The translations under genes were made by a program, and so were the position numbers. From positions 269,953 to 333,952 of the forward strand of contig JADCER010000001.1 of the NCBI GenBank assembly GCA_020249925.1: a stretch of 64,000 nt of DNA, in the 5' to 3' direction. Below the pieces are notes generated by a model. It was given only the letters and a program-made list of their open reading frames with translations, was not told where the DNA came from and searched no databases. Within the stretch, counting starts at the first letter, position 1. Each line of letters starts with the position of its first letter. The stretch is from Roseomonas sp. GTDB lineage: Bacteria > Pseudomonadota > Alphaproteobacteria > Acetobacterales > Acetobacteraceae. Positions 57,605 through 64,000 of the stretch are shown one piece after another.

Positions 57605-59467
57605 TTACCCCACGCCAAGCCCTTCCGCCGGCGGATTGGCAATCAGCTCGGCATAGGCAGCGGCTTCTTTCGGTTTTCCGATCAGATAACCCTGGGCGCT
57701 ATTGCAGCCTTCCAGGATCAAAAGCCGCATCTGATCCGGGGTTTCCACCCCCTCGGCCGTCACCGCAATCCCCAGGCTGCGCCCAAGCCCGACCACAGAG
57801 CGCAGGATCGCGAGGCTTTGCGCGCTTTCCGGCAAATCACGGATGAAGGATCGATCCACCTTCAGCCGATCAAAGGGGAAGGAACGCAATTGGGTAAGTG
57901 ACGAATAACCCGTGCCGAAATCATCCATGGCGATATGGCAGCCAAGCGCCCTTATGGCGGCCAATTGCGCCGGCGCATCGCCACTTGCGGGCAGCAGCAC
58001 GGTTTCGGTCACTTCCAATTCCAGGCGCTGCGGGGCCAGCCCGCTTTCCTTGAGCGCGCCGCGCAAGGTTTCCAAAAGCCGCCCATCCCTGAATTGCGCC
58101 GGGGCGATATTGACCGAAACCGAAAGCGATTTCGGCCAATGCGCCGCTGCGCGGCAGGCTTCCCGGATCACCCAATCGCCAATGCGCCCCATCAGGCCGA
58201 GTTTTTCGGCCAAGGGCAGGAAATCGCCCGGCGGCACCAGCCCGGCCTCAGGATGGCGCCAGCGGATCAGTGCTTCGAAACCTGTCAGCCGACCCGCAGG
58301 CAGGGCAATAAGCGGCTGATAATGCAATTCAAATTCCTGCCTGCATAAGGCATTGCGCAGCGCGGCTTCTGCATTGCGCTGCGCCTTGGCGCGGGCATCC
58401 ATATCGGCACTGAAGCGGCACCAGCGCGGCGTCGCCTGCCCATCATGTTCAAGGCTTGAACGGGCGAGGCCAGCGCAGCGCAGCAAAAGGGGCGCGTCAT
58501 TGCCATCTTCCGGCGCCAACACAAAGCCAAGCCGCGGCGTCACGCTCACGGTCTCGCCCAGTACCAGATAGGGGTGGCCAAGCAGATGGGTCAGGCGCTT
58601 GGCCATGGCTTCCGCCTGCGAAGCGGTCGAAACATCGGCCTGCAGAATGGCGAATTCATCGCCCGCCAGGCGCGCCACCAGATCCGTGCTCCGAATCGCG
58701 GCCGAAAGCCGCCTTGCAGCGGCGCGCAACAATTCCTCCTGCGCGGCATGGCCGAGATTCGTGGTCACATGGCGAAGACCATCAAGATCAAGCACATGCA
58801 CGGCGATGCGCGCCGGGCGACGGCCGGGCCTGACCAGCGCCGTGCTGACGCGCGCCGAAAACATGGCGAAATCGGCAAGGCCCGTGACCGTGTCCAAGCC
58901 GCCGCCGCCTGGAAGGTTGTGCCTGGTTTGAACAGCCAAGGCCCAGGTGCCGCTGCCGGCATGGCGAATGGTAAAGCCAAGACCCGGCGCGCCATCCAGG
59001 GTGACTTCGCGTTCAGCCTCAGCTGGGTTCCATGTGGCAGCGGCGCAGGCCTGCACCAGGGCCGCGGCAGCATTGGGTTCAAGGCGGGGGCTGCTATCCA
59101 GCAAATCAGAAAGGCTCGTGAATCGGGTGGCAGAACCGCGCCCAAGCCCGAGCAAACCGATCGCGCCCTGGCCAAGCGCGCCGATCTGTAGGCTCGTGTC
59201 AAAGGTCAGGCGATTATCCATCAGGCTTAGCCACCCAAGGGCCCGGCGCTTGGGGCGTGAATGCAGCCGCCTTTGTCCCAAGGGCGCGGGCGACAGGTCA
59301 AGCACAGTTTCATGCACTTCACTCCAGAAGGGTTCCGCCTCAGGGAAGGCCAGCAAGGCCAAGGCGGCGCCATTCGCTATAAGCGACGGAGGTGAAGGAA
59401 GGGTGGAGAGTGTAATTTTATGCACAAATACACGTATAGGTTGAAGTTCTTGATTTGTCCACCCCAT
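57605..59467 (-). CDS. GGDEF-EAL domain protein (c-di-GMP turnover)
   Basis: The gene encodes 620 residues from the ATG at 59467. A TTG at 59506 lies in a terminator T-tract and is unlikely. The first 200 residues are a GAF/PAS-like region of unknown ligand. The GGDEF domain reads RLAGDEF, with Ala for the first Gly, and keeps DLDGLRHV. The EAL domain is complete: FEALIRWRHP, NIAPAQ, MDDFGTGYSSL and KVDRSF. Phosphodiesterase activity is therefore likely; cyclase activity is uncertain, since AGDEF is active in some proteins. No membrane segment is seen. A small palindrome TTGCA-AAA-TGCAA (59480-59492) lies just upstream. Confidence 0.88.
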   Translation of the reverse strand: MGWTNQELQPIRVFVHKITLSTLPSPPSLIANGAALALLAFPEAEPFWSEVHETVLDLSPAPLGQRRLHSRPKRRALGWLSLMDNRLTFDTSLQIGALGQGAIGLLGLGRGSATRFTSLSDLLDSSPRLEPNAAAALVQACAAATWNPAEAEREVTLDGAPGLGFTIRHAGSGTWALAVQTRHNLPGGGGLDTVTGLADFAMFSARVSTALVRPGRRPARIAVHVLDLDGLRHVTTNLGHAAQEELLRAAARRLSAAIRSTDLVARLAGDEFAILQADVSTASQAEAMAKRLTHLLGHPYLVLGETVSVTPRLGFVLAPEDGNDAPLLLRCAGLARSSLEHDGQATPRWCRFSADMDARAKAQRNAEAALRNALCRQEFELHYQPLIALPAGRLTGFEALIRWRHPEAGLVPPGDFLPLAEKLGLMGRIGDWVIREACRAAAHWPKSLSVSVNIAPAQFRDGRLLETLRGALKESGLAPQRLELEVTETVLLPASGDAPAQLAAIRALGCHIAMDDFGTGYSSLTQLRSFPFDRLKVDRSFIRDLPESAQSLAILRSVVGLGRSLGIAVTAEGVETPDQMRLLILEGCNSAQGYLIGKPKEAAAYAELIANPPAEGLGVG

Positions 59468-59504
59468 AATGAAAATGCGTTGCAAAATGCAATAAGAAAT
59501 TGCC

Positions 59505-59537
59505 AAAAAAAGAGGGCCACCCCATTGGGATGGCCCT
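59505..59537 (-). terminator. Intrinsic terminator after the thiolase gene
   Basis: On the minus strand AGGGCCATCCC pairs with GGGTGGCCCT (one mismatch, small loop) and is followed by a T-tract of seven bases. It lies about 120 bp after the thiolase stop and before the GGDEF-EAL start. Confidence 0.8.
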
Positions 59538-59658
59538 TAGGCAAGGTTGAGGAAGGCTAAGCTGCCAGGAGCGGGCTATCCCGCTACCAGACACGATTAC
59601 CCTTGCATCAAACGTGCCACGTCTTTGGGCGCCATTTGCACAGAGATTGGACGGTCAA

Positions 59659-60831
59659 TTAGCCTGCACGTTCCAAAATTGATACATAATTTGCCACCGC
59701 CGCGCCGCCCATATTGAAGACGCCCGCCAATTCGGCACGCGGCAGTTGCATCGCCCCCGCCTGCCCGCAAAGCTGCATGGCCGCCAGCACATGCATGGAA
59801 ACGCCCGTCGCGCCAATCGGGTGGCCCTTGGCCTTCAGCCCGCCCGAGCGGTTCACCGGCAGCTTGCCACCCGCCGCCGTCCAGCCTTCCAGCGCAGCCC
59901 TGCCACCCTTGCCTTCAGGGGCCAGACCCATCGCCTCATATTCGATGAGCTCGGCAATGGTGAAGCAATCATGCGTCTCAACAAAAGAAAGGTCACCTAC
60001 GCCAACCCCGGCCTGTTCATAGGCGCGCTGCCAGGCAGTGCGCGCACCATCAAAGCGGATGATGTCGCGGGCCGCGATGGGCAGGTATTCATTGACCTGT
60101 ACCGCGGCGCGGAAGCGCACGGCCTTGCCCATGGTTTTTGCCGTTTCGGCATCGGCCAGCACCAAGGCCGCCGCACCATCGGACACCAATGAGCAATCGG
60201 TGCGCTTCAGGGGACGCGCCACATAAGGGTTTTTCTCACTCTCGTTGCGGCAGAAATCAAAGCCGAAATCCTTGCGCATCTGCGCCCAAGGGTTGTCCAC
60301 GCCATTCTTGTGGTTCTTGGCCGCAATCATGGCGAGTGCATCAGACTGATCGCCATGGCGCTGGAAATAGGCTTCAGCGATCCGGCCAAACACGCCGGCA
60401 AAGCCGCCTTCAATATCGGATTCCGTCTTGCGATAGGAAGCGGTCAGCAGAATCTCGCCAATCTTGGGGCCGGGCGTCGCGGTCATTTTCTCCGCCCCCA
60501 CCACCAGAGCGAAGCGGCCACGCCCGGCGGCGATGAAATCCCGCGCGCCATGGATGGCCGCACTGCCGGTGGCGCAGGCATTTTCATAGCGTGTGATGGG
60601 CCGGAAGCGCATTTCCGGCACGCTTTGCAGCAAAAGCGAGGCCGGGAAGCCCTGGGGCGTGAAGCCCTCACCAAAAATGCCGACGAAGCCCGCGTCAATC
60701 TCGGCGGGCGATATCCCGGCATCCTCGATCGCGGCGCGGGCCACGCGCGCGATCAGGCTTTCCAGATCGGGTTCGGCTTCAAGCTTGCCAAAGGGGCTAT
60801 GCGCCCAGCCAATGATTGCAGCTTCGGTCAT
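59659..60831 (-). CDS. Thiolase / acetyl-CoA acetyltransferase family protein
   Basis: The gene encodes 390 residues. The nucleophilic Cys is at about residue 86 in ENACATGSAAIHGA, the His in ETHDCFTIAELIEYE, and the C-terminal GGLKAKGHPIGATG is intact. The architecture fits the SCP-x/SCP-2-like thiolases that act in fatty-acid, sterol or aromatic breakdown rather than FadA or PhaA. No acyl-CoA dehydrogenase is adjacent. A partner OB-fold DUF35 protein, frequent for this clade, is not present here. It is followed by a terminator. Confidence 0.88.
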   Translation of the reverse strand: MTEAAIIGWAHSPFGKLEAEPDLESLIARVARAAIEDAGISPAEIDAGFVGIFGEGFTPQGFPASLLLQSVPEMRFRPITRYENACATGSAAIHGARDFIAAGRGRFALVVGAEKMTATPGPKIGEILLTASYRKTESDIEGGFAGVFGRIAEAYFQRHGDQSDALAMIAAKNHKNGVDNPWAQMRKDFGFDFCRNESEKNPYVARPLKRTDCSLVSDGAAALVLADAETAKTMGKAVRFRAAVQVNEYLPIAARDIIRFDGARTAWQRAYEQAGVGVGDLSFVETHDCFTIAELIEYEAMGLAPEGKGGRAALEGWTAAGGKLPVNRSGGLKAKGHPIGATGVSMHVLAAMQLCGQAGAMQLPRAELAGVFNMGGAAVANYVSILERAG

Positions 60832-60895
60832 GATGGGGTCTCCGCTTTAGGTGCCTTATGCCAGAGCAGGCCGGCCTTGTAATCCAAGGCGCGGC

Positions 60896-61870
60896 CTATT
60901 CCGGGTCAATACCAGCCGCGCGCAGAATGCGGGTATACTTCTCCACCCCTTCGCGCACAAAGGCCATGACCTGCGCATTGGTTTCAAAACCGGGGCGTGC
61001 CGTCACACCCGTTGTTTCATTCAGCCGCGCGGCGGTTTGCTGGACGGCCTGGCGGAAGGCCGCGCCAAGCGTCGCGATGGCTTCCGGTGGCGTGCCCCTG
61101 GGGGCGACAACGGGGAAGAATTCTTCAAACACCACGCCGGGCATGCCCGCCTCCGGCGCGTTTGGCAGATCGGGCAGGGCCGGGCTGCGGTGGTCTGACA
61201 AGACTGCCAAGGCACGCAAATTGCCGCCGCGCACCTGACCGATGGAAGACGCCATGGTCGGCGTGCCAAAATGCGCCTCGCCCGAGACCATTGCGGCAAC
61301 GCCCGGGCCACCGCCACGGTAATGCACGGTCTCCACCTGCACATTCATGAGGTTCATGAACAACAGCCCACCGATATGCGGGCCGCTGCCAATGCCGGCC
61401 GAGGCATAGTTGAAGCGCCCCGGATTGGCGCGCAGCAGCGCCACGAATTCTTGCGCTGTGCGGGCCTCCACGCGGGGATTGACCACCAAAAGATGCGGCG
61501 AAAAGCCTACAATCGCGATGCCTTCGAAATCGGTCAGCGTGTTGTAGGGCATGCGCGAGACCATGGCAGGCACGGTCGCGAGCGAGCTATTGATGAGCAG
61601 CGTATAGCCATCCGCCGGGGCGCGTGCCGCAGCCTCAGACCCGATCACGCTGCCGGCACCGGCGCGGTTTTCGACAATCACGGGCTGGCCCAGGATTTGG
61701 CCCACGGCCTCGGCCAGGATGCGGCCAACAATGTCATTGGAACCGCCCGGCGCGGCGGCCACGATCAGCCGGATGGGCCGCGTTGGGCGCCAGCTGCCCT
61801 GTGCGCTGAGAATGCTGGGGGCCAGACCTGCCGAAAGGGCAAGGCCAAGGGCTGTTCTACGGTGCATCAT
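60896..61870 (-). CDS. Tripartite tricarboxylate transporter substrate-binding protein (Bug/TctC)
   Basis: The gene encodes 324 residues from the ATG at 61870, which follows GGAAGA; the next codon is also ATG. A twin-Arg-like N-terminus HRRTALGLALSAGLAPSILSAQG is the export signal. The mature protein starts WRPTRPIRLIVAAAPGGSNDIVGRILAEAV, a Bug-family hallmark, with QPVIVENRAGAGSVIGSEAAARAPADGYTLL. It binds a carboxylate or other small solute in the periplasm. No TctA/TctB permease is nearby, typical of the many orphan Bug proteins in this group. It may share a transcript with the thiolase (64-bp gap). Confidence 0.92.
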   Translation of the reverse strand: MMHRRTALGLALSAGLAPSILSAQGSWRPTRPIRLIVAAAPGGSNDIVGRILAEAVGQILGQPVIVENRAGAGSVIGSEAAARAPADGYTLLINSSLATVPAMVSRMPYNTLTDFEGIAIVGFSPHLLVVNPRVEARTAQEFVALLRANPGRFNYASAGIGSGPHIGGLLFMNLMNVQVETVHYRGGGPGVAAMVSGEAHFGTPTMASSIGQVRGGNLRALAVLSDHRSPALPDLPNAPEAGMPGVVFEEFFPVVAPRGTPPEAIATLGAAFRQAVQQTAARLNETTGVTARPGFETNAQVMAFVREGVEKYTRILRAAGIDPE

Positions 61871-62219
61871 GAATGTTCTTCCTCCCTCAATAACTTCTTT
61901 CATTTGGCCCAGCCATGTCCCGGCGGGTCATGGGGCCGAGCGCCGCTCATGCGGTTTTGGGCAGTCATTTTTTCAGCCCCAAGCATTTGCGCACGGGCCG
62001 CGGACGCATCGGATCAATCGGTCGCGCAGGTGCTTTCATGGCACGTCATGGGTCTCCCGAAAACCGGCTATGATCCAAGCCGAATACGGCGCGGATTGGA
62101 AGAGCGCGATGGCACTTGCAGCGGTTTCCGCGCAGCTTTCTTCAGGGGAAAGGATGCAAGCCTTTGGCTGGTCGCATTTCCCACGCAGCCAAGCGATTTG
62201 TCTGGGCGTCAAACAACGC
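61871..62219. other. About 350-bp gene-free region
   Basis: This holds the promoter side of the Bug-protein gene and the downstream side of the Hint-like gene. Several short open frames cross it, but none has a ribosome site and family-like sequence together. I see no repeat, tRNA or strong terminator here. Confidence 0.35.
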
Positions 62220-62849
62220 TCATGATTTTCGCTGCATGGGCAGCTTCAAGGACGGCAATGGACCTGCGGCGGCCTTTGGGGCCATGAAAACCAAGGGCCC
62301 CGCGGCCGCGGGTTCCTCGGCGCCCGCATCGGCCTCAAGCGCGATTTCGGCGGAGATCAGGGCGATTTGGGCGGTGATGGCGTCATCTACAGGGACCCGG
62401 CGCAAATATTCGGACGCGGCGGAGGATGGCATCCCCACTTCGAGGGTTGCCCCCTGCACCAGAATGCCCGCATAGCCTTCGAGCAGGATGTCTATGGCGG
62501 TGAAGTTTTCGGGGGCTTCCTCCTGCCGGATGGCTATTCCATCCACCAGGTCCCCGACGCGATAGGCGTTGCCCTGAAACACCACGCCTTGATCGGGTAG
62601 CATCAGCAAATCCTCGCGCGGCGCCATATTGCCAAGCACACCAGCCAGGACGCGGATGAGTGGCCCCCGATAGGGGATATTGCGAATGCCGAGCACACGC
62701 TGGAATGGGGCGATACCGGGCGTTGCTGCCAGCAGCATCATGCCCGGCCCGAGCCTGGCCGCATGCCGATCCCCGCGTGAGGTCATCACCCGCGCATCGG
62801 CGGCTATCCCCTTCAAACTGAAGCCCACTGGTCTGCCCCAAGCATCCAT
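62220..62849 (-). CDS. Hint-domain-like protein
   Basis: The gene encodes 209 residues. The pattern ARVMTSRGDRHAARLGPGMMLLA, then IPYRGPLIRVLAGVLGNMAPREDLLMLPDQGVVFQGNAYRVGDLVDG, resembles the Hint_2 family of self-processing (hedgehog/intein-type) domains common in alphaproteobacterial secreted proteins. The usual N-terminal Cys that starts splicing is not seen, so self-cleavage is doubtful. The C-terminus is Ala/Pro-rich. The start ATG is tentative. The family call is by eye and only moderate. Confidence 0.45.
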   Translation of the reverse strand: MDAWGRPVGFSLKGIAADARVMTSRGDRHAARLGPGMMLLAATPGIAPFQRVLGIRNIPYRGPLIRVLAGVLGNMAPREDLLMLPDQGVVFQGNAYRVGDLVDGIAIRQEEAPENFTAIDILLEGYAGILVQGATLEVGMPSSAASEYLRRVPVDDAITAQIALISAEIALEADAGAEEPAAAGPLVFMAPKAAAGPLPSLKLPMQRKS

Positions 62850-62915
62850 TCAACAAGCACAATAGCATAACATTGCACCCGCTTCGGTGAACAGTGGCCG
62901 GGCGCGGCACGCGGC

Positions 62916-62937
62916 ATGCTGAGCAATGGCTCAGCAT
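62916..62937. repeat. Perfect inverted repeat upstream of the GntR gene
   Basis: ATGCTGAGC and GCTCAGCAT form a perfect 9-bp palindrome with an AATG spacer, ending 27 bp before the GntR start. No T-run follows. It could be an operator or an mRNA leader hairpin. Confidence 0.5.
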
Positions 62938-62964
62938 CCTTGTCTTTTACGGACACCGCACCCC

Positions 62965-63654
62965 ATGCCGCTTGATCTTTCGGCCCTGCCCGCCGCCCCG
63001 GAAACCCGCCCGACCCGCGCGGAAGGGATCGCCGCTGCGCTCGCCGAGGCGATCACGCGCGGCGAAATCCCGCCCGGCACGACGTTGGAAGAAGAACGCT
63101 TGGCCCTGGCCCATGGCGCTTCCCGCACCCCGGTGCGGGAGGCCTTGCGGCTGCTGGTCGCAACCGGCCTGGTGGAGCAGCGCCCAAGGCGTGGCGCGGT
63201 AGTGGCGCGACCCGAACCGCGCCGGGTGGCCGAGATGTTCGCCGTGATGGCAGAGCTTGAGGCGATCTGCGCCCGGCTTTGCGCGGAAGCCTTGCCACGC
63301 AAGGAAAAAACCAAATTGAAGACGCGGCATGAGGCGATGGCGCGGCTGGTGGCCGCGCATGATCTGGCGGGGTATCGCGCGGCCAATGTTGCATTCCATG
63401 AGGCGCTTTATCAGGGCTCGGGCAATGCCTATTTGGCCGAATTGGCCGAGGTGACGCGCCGACGCTTGGCCCCCTTTCGCGCCGCGCAGCTTGGGGGGAA
63501 GGATCGGCTGGCGGCTTCCCACGCGGAACATGCCGCCATCATTGCCGCGATTTGCGCGGGTGACGGCGCGGCGGCGGCAGCGGCGATGCGCGCCCATTTG
63601 GCGGCGACCGAAGGTAGCCTGGGCGTCATGGCGGGGCAGGAGGCGCGGTTTTGA
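62965..63654 (+). CDS. GntR family transcriptional regulator (FCD domain)
   Basis: The gene encodes 229 residues from the ATG at 62965; an earlier in-frame ATG lies inside the inverted repeat. The winged helix-turn-helix (about residues 15-80) includes LEEERLALAHGASRTPVREALRLLVATGLVEQRPRRGAVV. The C-terminal all-helical FCD domain carries the acidic and His positions that bind metal and acid ligands in this class. It precedes the probable allophanate hydrolase by 118 bp, with a near-palindrome in the gap that fits a FadR-type operator, so local control of urea or amide catabolism is likely. Confidence 0.88.
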   Translation: MPLDLSALPAAPETRPTRAEGIAAALAEAITRGEIPPGTTLEEERLALAHGASRTPVREALRLLVATGLVEQRPRRGAVVARPEPRRVAEMFAVMAELEAICARLCAEALPRKEKTKLKTRHEAMARLVAAHDLAGYRAANVAFHEALYQGSGNAYLAELAEVTRRRLAPFRAAQLGGKDRLAASHAEHAAIIAAICAGDGAAAAAAMRAHLAATEGSLGVMAGQEARF

Positions 63655-63696
63655 AACCCGCCACGCGCTTGGGCAGATGCATCACGACCCGCTCAA

Positions 63697-63720
63697 ATTG
63701 TATGCAGAACTGTATACAAT
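63697..63720. promoter_or_regulatory. Putative GntR operator palindrome
   Basis: ATTGTATGCAG and CTGTATACAAT are 11-bp arms around an AA centre, with one mismatch. The length, symmetry and TTGTAT half-site suit FCD-type GntR regulators. It lies 53 bp before the next start codon, in promoter position. A GC-rich stem (GCCGCCC with GGGCGGC) follows at about 63722-63749. Confidence 0.5.
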
Positions 63721-63772
63721 CAGCCGCCCCAGCCCGCTTTTCGGGCGGCACGCGGATTGCGGATAGGGGTGC

Positions 63773-64000
63773 ATGGATTTGATCGCCCTTCCCTTTCAGC
63801 GCACTGCCTTGCATGCCGCCTATCGCGCCGGCGTGACGCCGCAAGCCGTGATGACCGAGGCTTTGCGCCGGCTGGACGCCGCCGGTGATCCCGGGATTTT
63901 CCTGGATGTGACGCCGCCCGAGGACATTGCGGCGGCGATCAGCGCCCTGCCCGGCTTTGACCCGGTGGCCTATCCGCTTTGGGGCCTGCCGGTCGCGGTG
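63773..64000 (+). CDS. atzF: Allophanate hydrolase, N-terminal part (runs off window)
   Basis: Only the first 76 codons are in the window. The order LHAAYRAGVTPQAVMTEALRRLDAAGDPGIFLDV, then a spacer, then YPLWGLPVAV, fits the start of AtzF-type allophanate hydrolases, where the last block leads into the amidase Lys-Asp motif. The catalytic Ser-Ser-Lys residues lie beyond the edge. The enzyme splits allophanate to ammonia and CO2 after urea carboxylase. Glutamyl-tRNA amidotransferase-type amidases are a less likely alternative. Confidence 0.65.
   Translation, partial: MDLIALPFQRTALHAAYRAGVTPQAVMTEALRRLDAAGDPGIFLDVTPPEDIAAAISALPGFDPVAYPLWGLPVAV

Noticed and set aside
61719-62225. 168-codon plus-strand open frame in the gene-poor stretch near 62 kb
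   Set aside because: It begins antisense to the Bug-protein gene, lacks a ribosome site, and shows no family resemblance.
1-64000. CRISPR arrays, insertion sequences, prophage genes
   Set aside because: No regularly spaced repeats, transposase or phage structural genes were seen.

Overview
The window is GC-rich, densely packed bacterial chromosome with very few mobile signals. Gene content and order point to an alphaproteobacterium, most likely an acetic-acid-bacteria relative (Acetobacteraceae, Roseomonas-like). The support is an uninterrupted nuoA-N operon followed by birA-coaX-rnj and a DUF1467 gene, dusB-ntrB-ntrC-ntrY-ntrX leading into hfq-hflX, a fused ispDF, a short (437 aa) alphaproteobacterial prolyl-tRNA synthetase, and a Bug/TctC-type solute-binding protein. 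The genus is an inference only.

Layout. 1-1144: the end of an ImmA/IrrE-type metallopeptidase gene overlapping a DUF4411 PIN-like gene. This AT-richer toxin-antitoxin-like pair lies against the 3' end of a tRNA-Ser gene (1213-1302, minus). 1351-7690: an MmgE/PrpD gene (minus), then a plus-strand run of cell-wall genes (MltB-like transglycosylase, RlpA-like SPOR lipoprotein, DacA-type carboxypeptidase) leading into tmk and holB. 7716-10991: metG, tatD and an MBL-fold hydrolase. 11100-16046: the proteostasis block clpP, clpX, lon and hupB. 16114-16329: tRNA-Val and tRNA-Asp. 16518-30690: the complete 14-gene complex I operon. 30778-34937: an orphan lipoprotein, birA, coaX, rnj and DUF1467. 34938-35340: a 400-bp gene-free stretch with two terminators, a possible small RNA and a structured proS leader. 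35341-43590: proS, lolC, lolD, hupE (minus), dnaE and mazG.

43587-55565 is one tightly overlapping minus-strand series. In transcription order it is dusB, ntrB, ntrC, ntrY, ntrX, a D-amino-acid aminotransferase, a HAD phosphatase, hfq, hflX, an inositol-monophosphatase-family gene and greB. It joins nitrogen two-component control to RNA chaperone and ribosome/transcription rescue genes. 55566-57597 holds a gene-poor leader, an unknown one-TM protein and ispDF. 57605-61870 (minus) holds a GGDEF-EAL protein, a thiolase and a TctC-type binding protein. 62220-64000 holds a Hint-like protein (minus), a GntR/FCD regulator and the first 76 codons of a probable allophanate hydrolase, with a near-perfect palindrome between the last two.

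Most of the window is conserved housekeeping sequence. I do not see a clear, wholly new multi-gene system. The least explained items are the tRNA-Ser-linked ImmA/DUF4411 pair, the structured proS leader with the candidate small RNA before it, the orphan lipoprotein after nuoN, a 27-bp repeat present at two distant intergenic sites, a probable non-canonical hflX start, and the palindrome between the GntR gene and the allophanate hydrolase gene.
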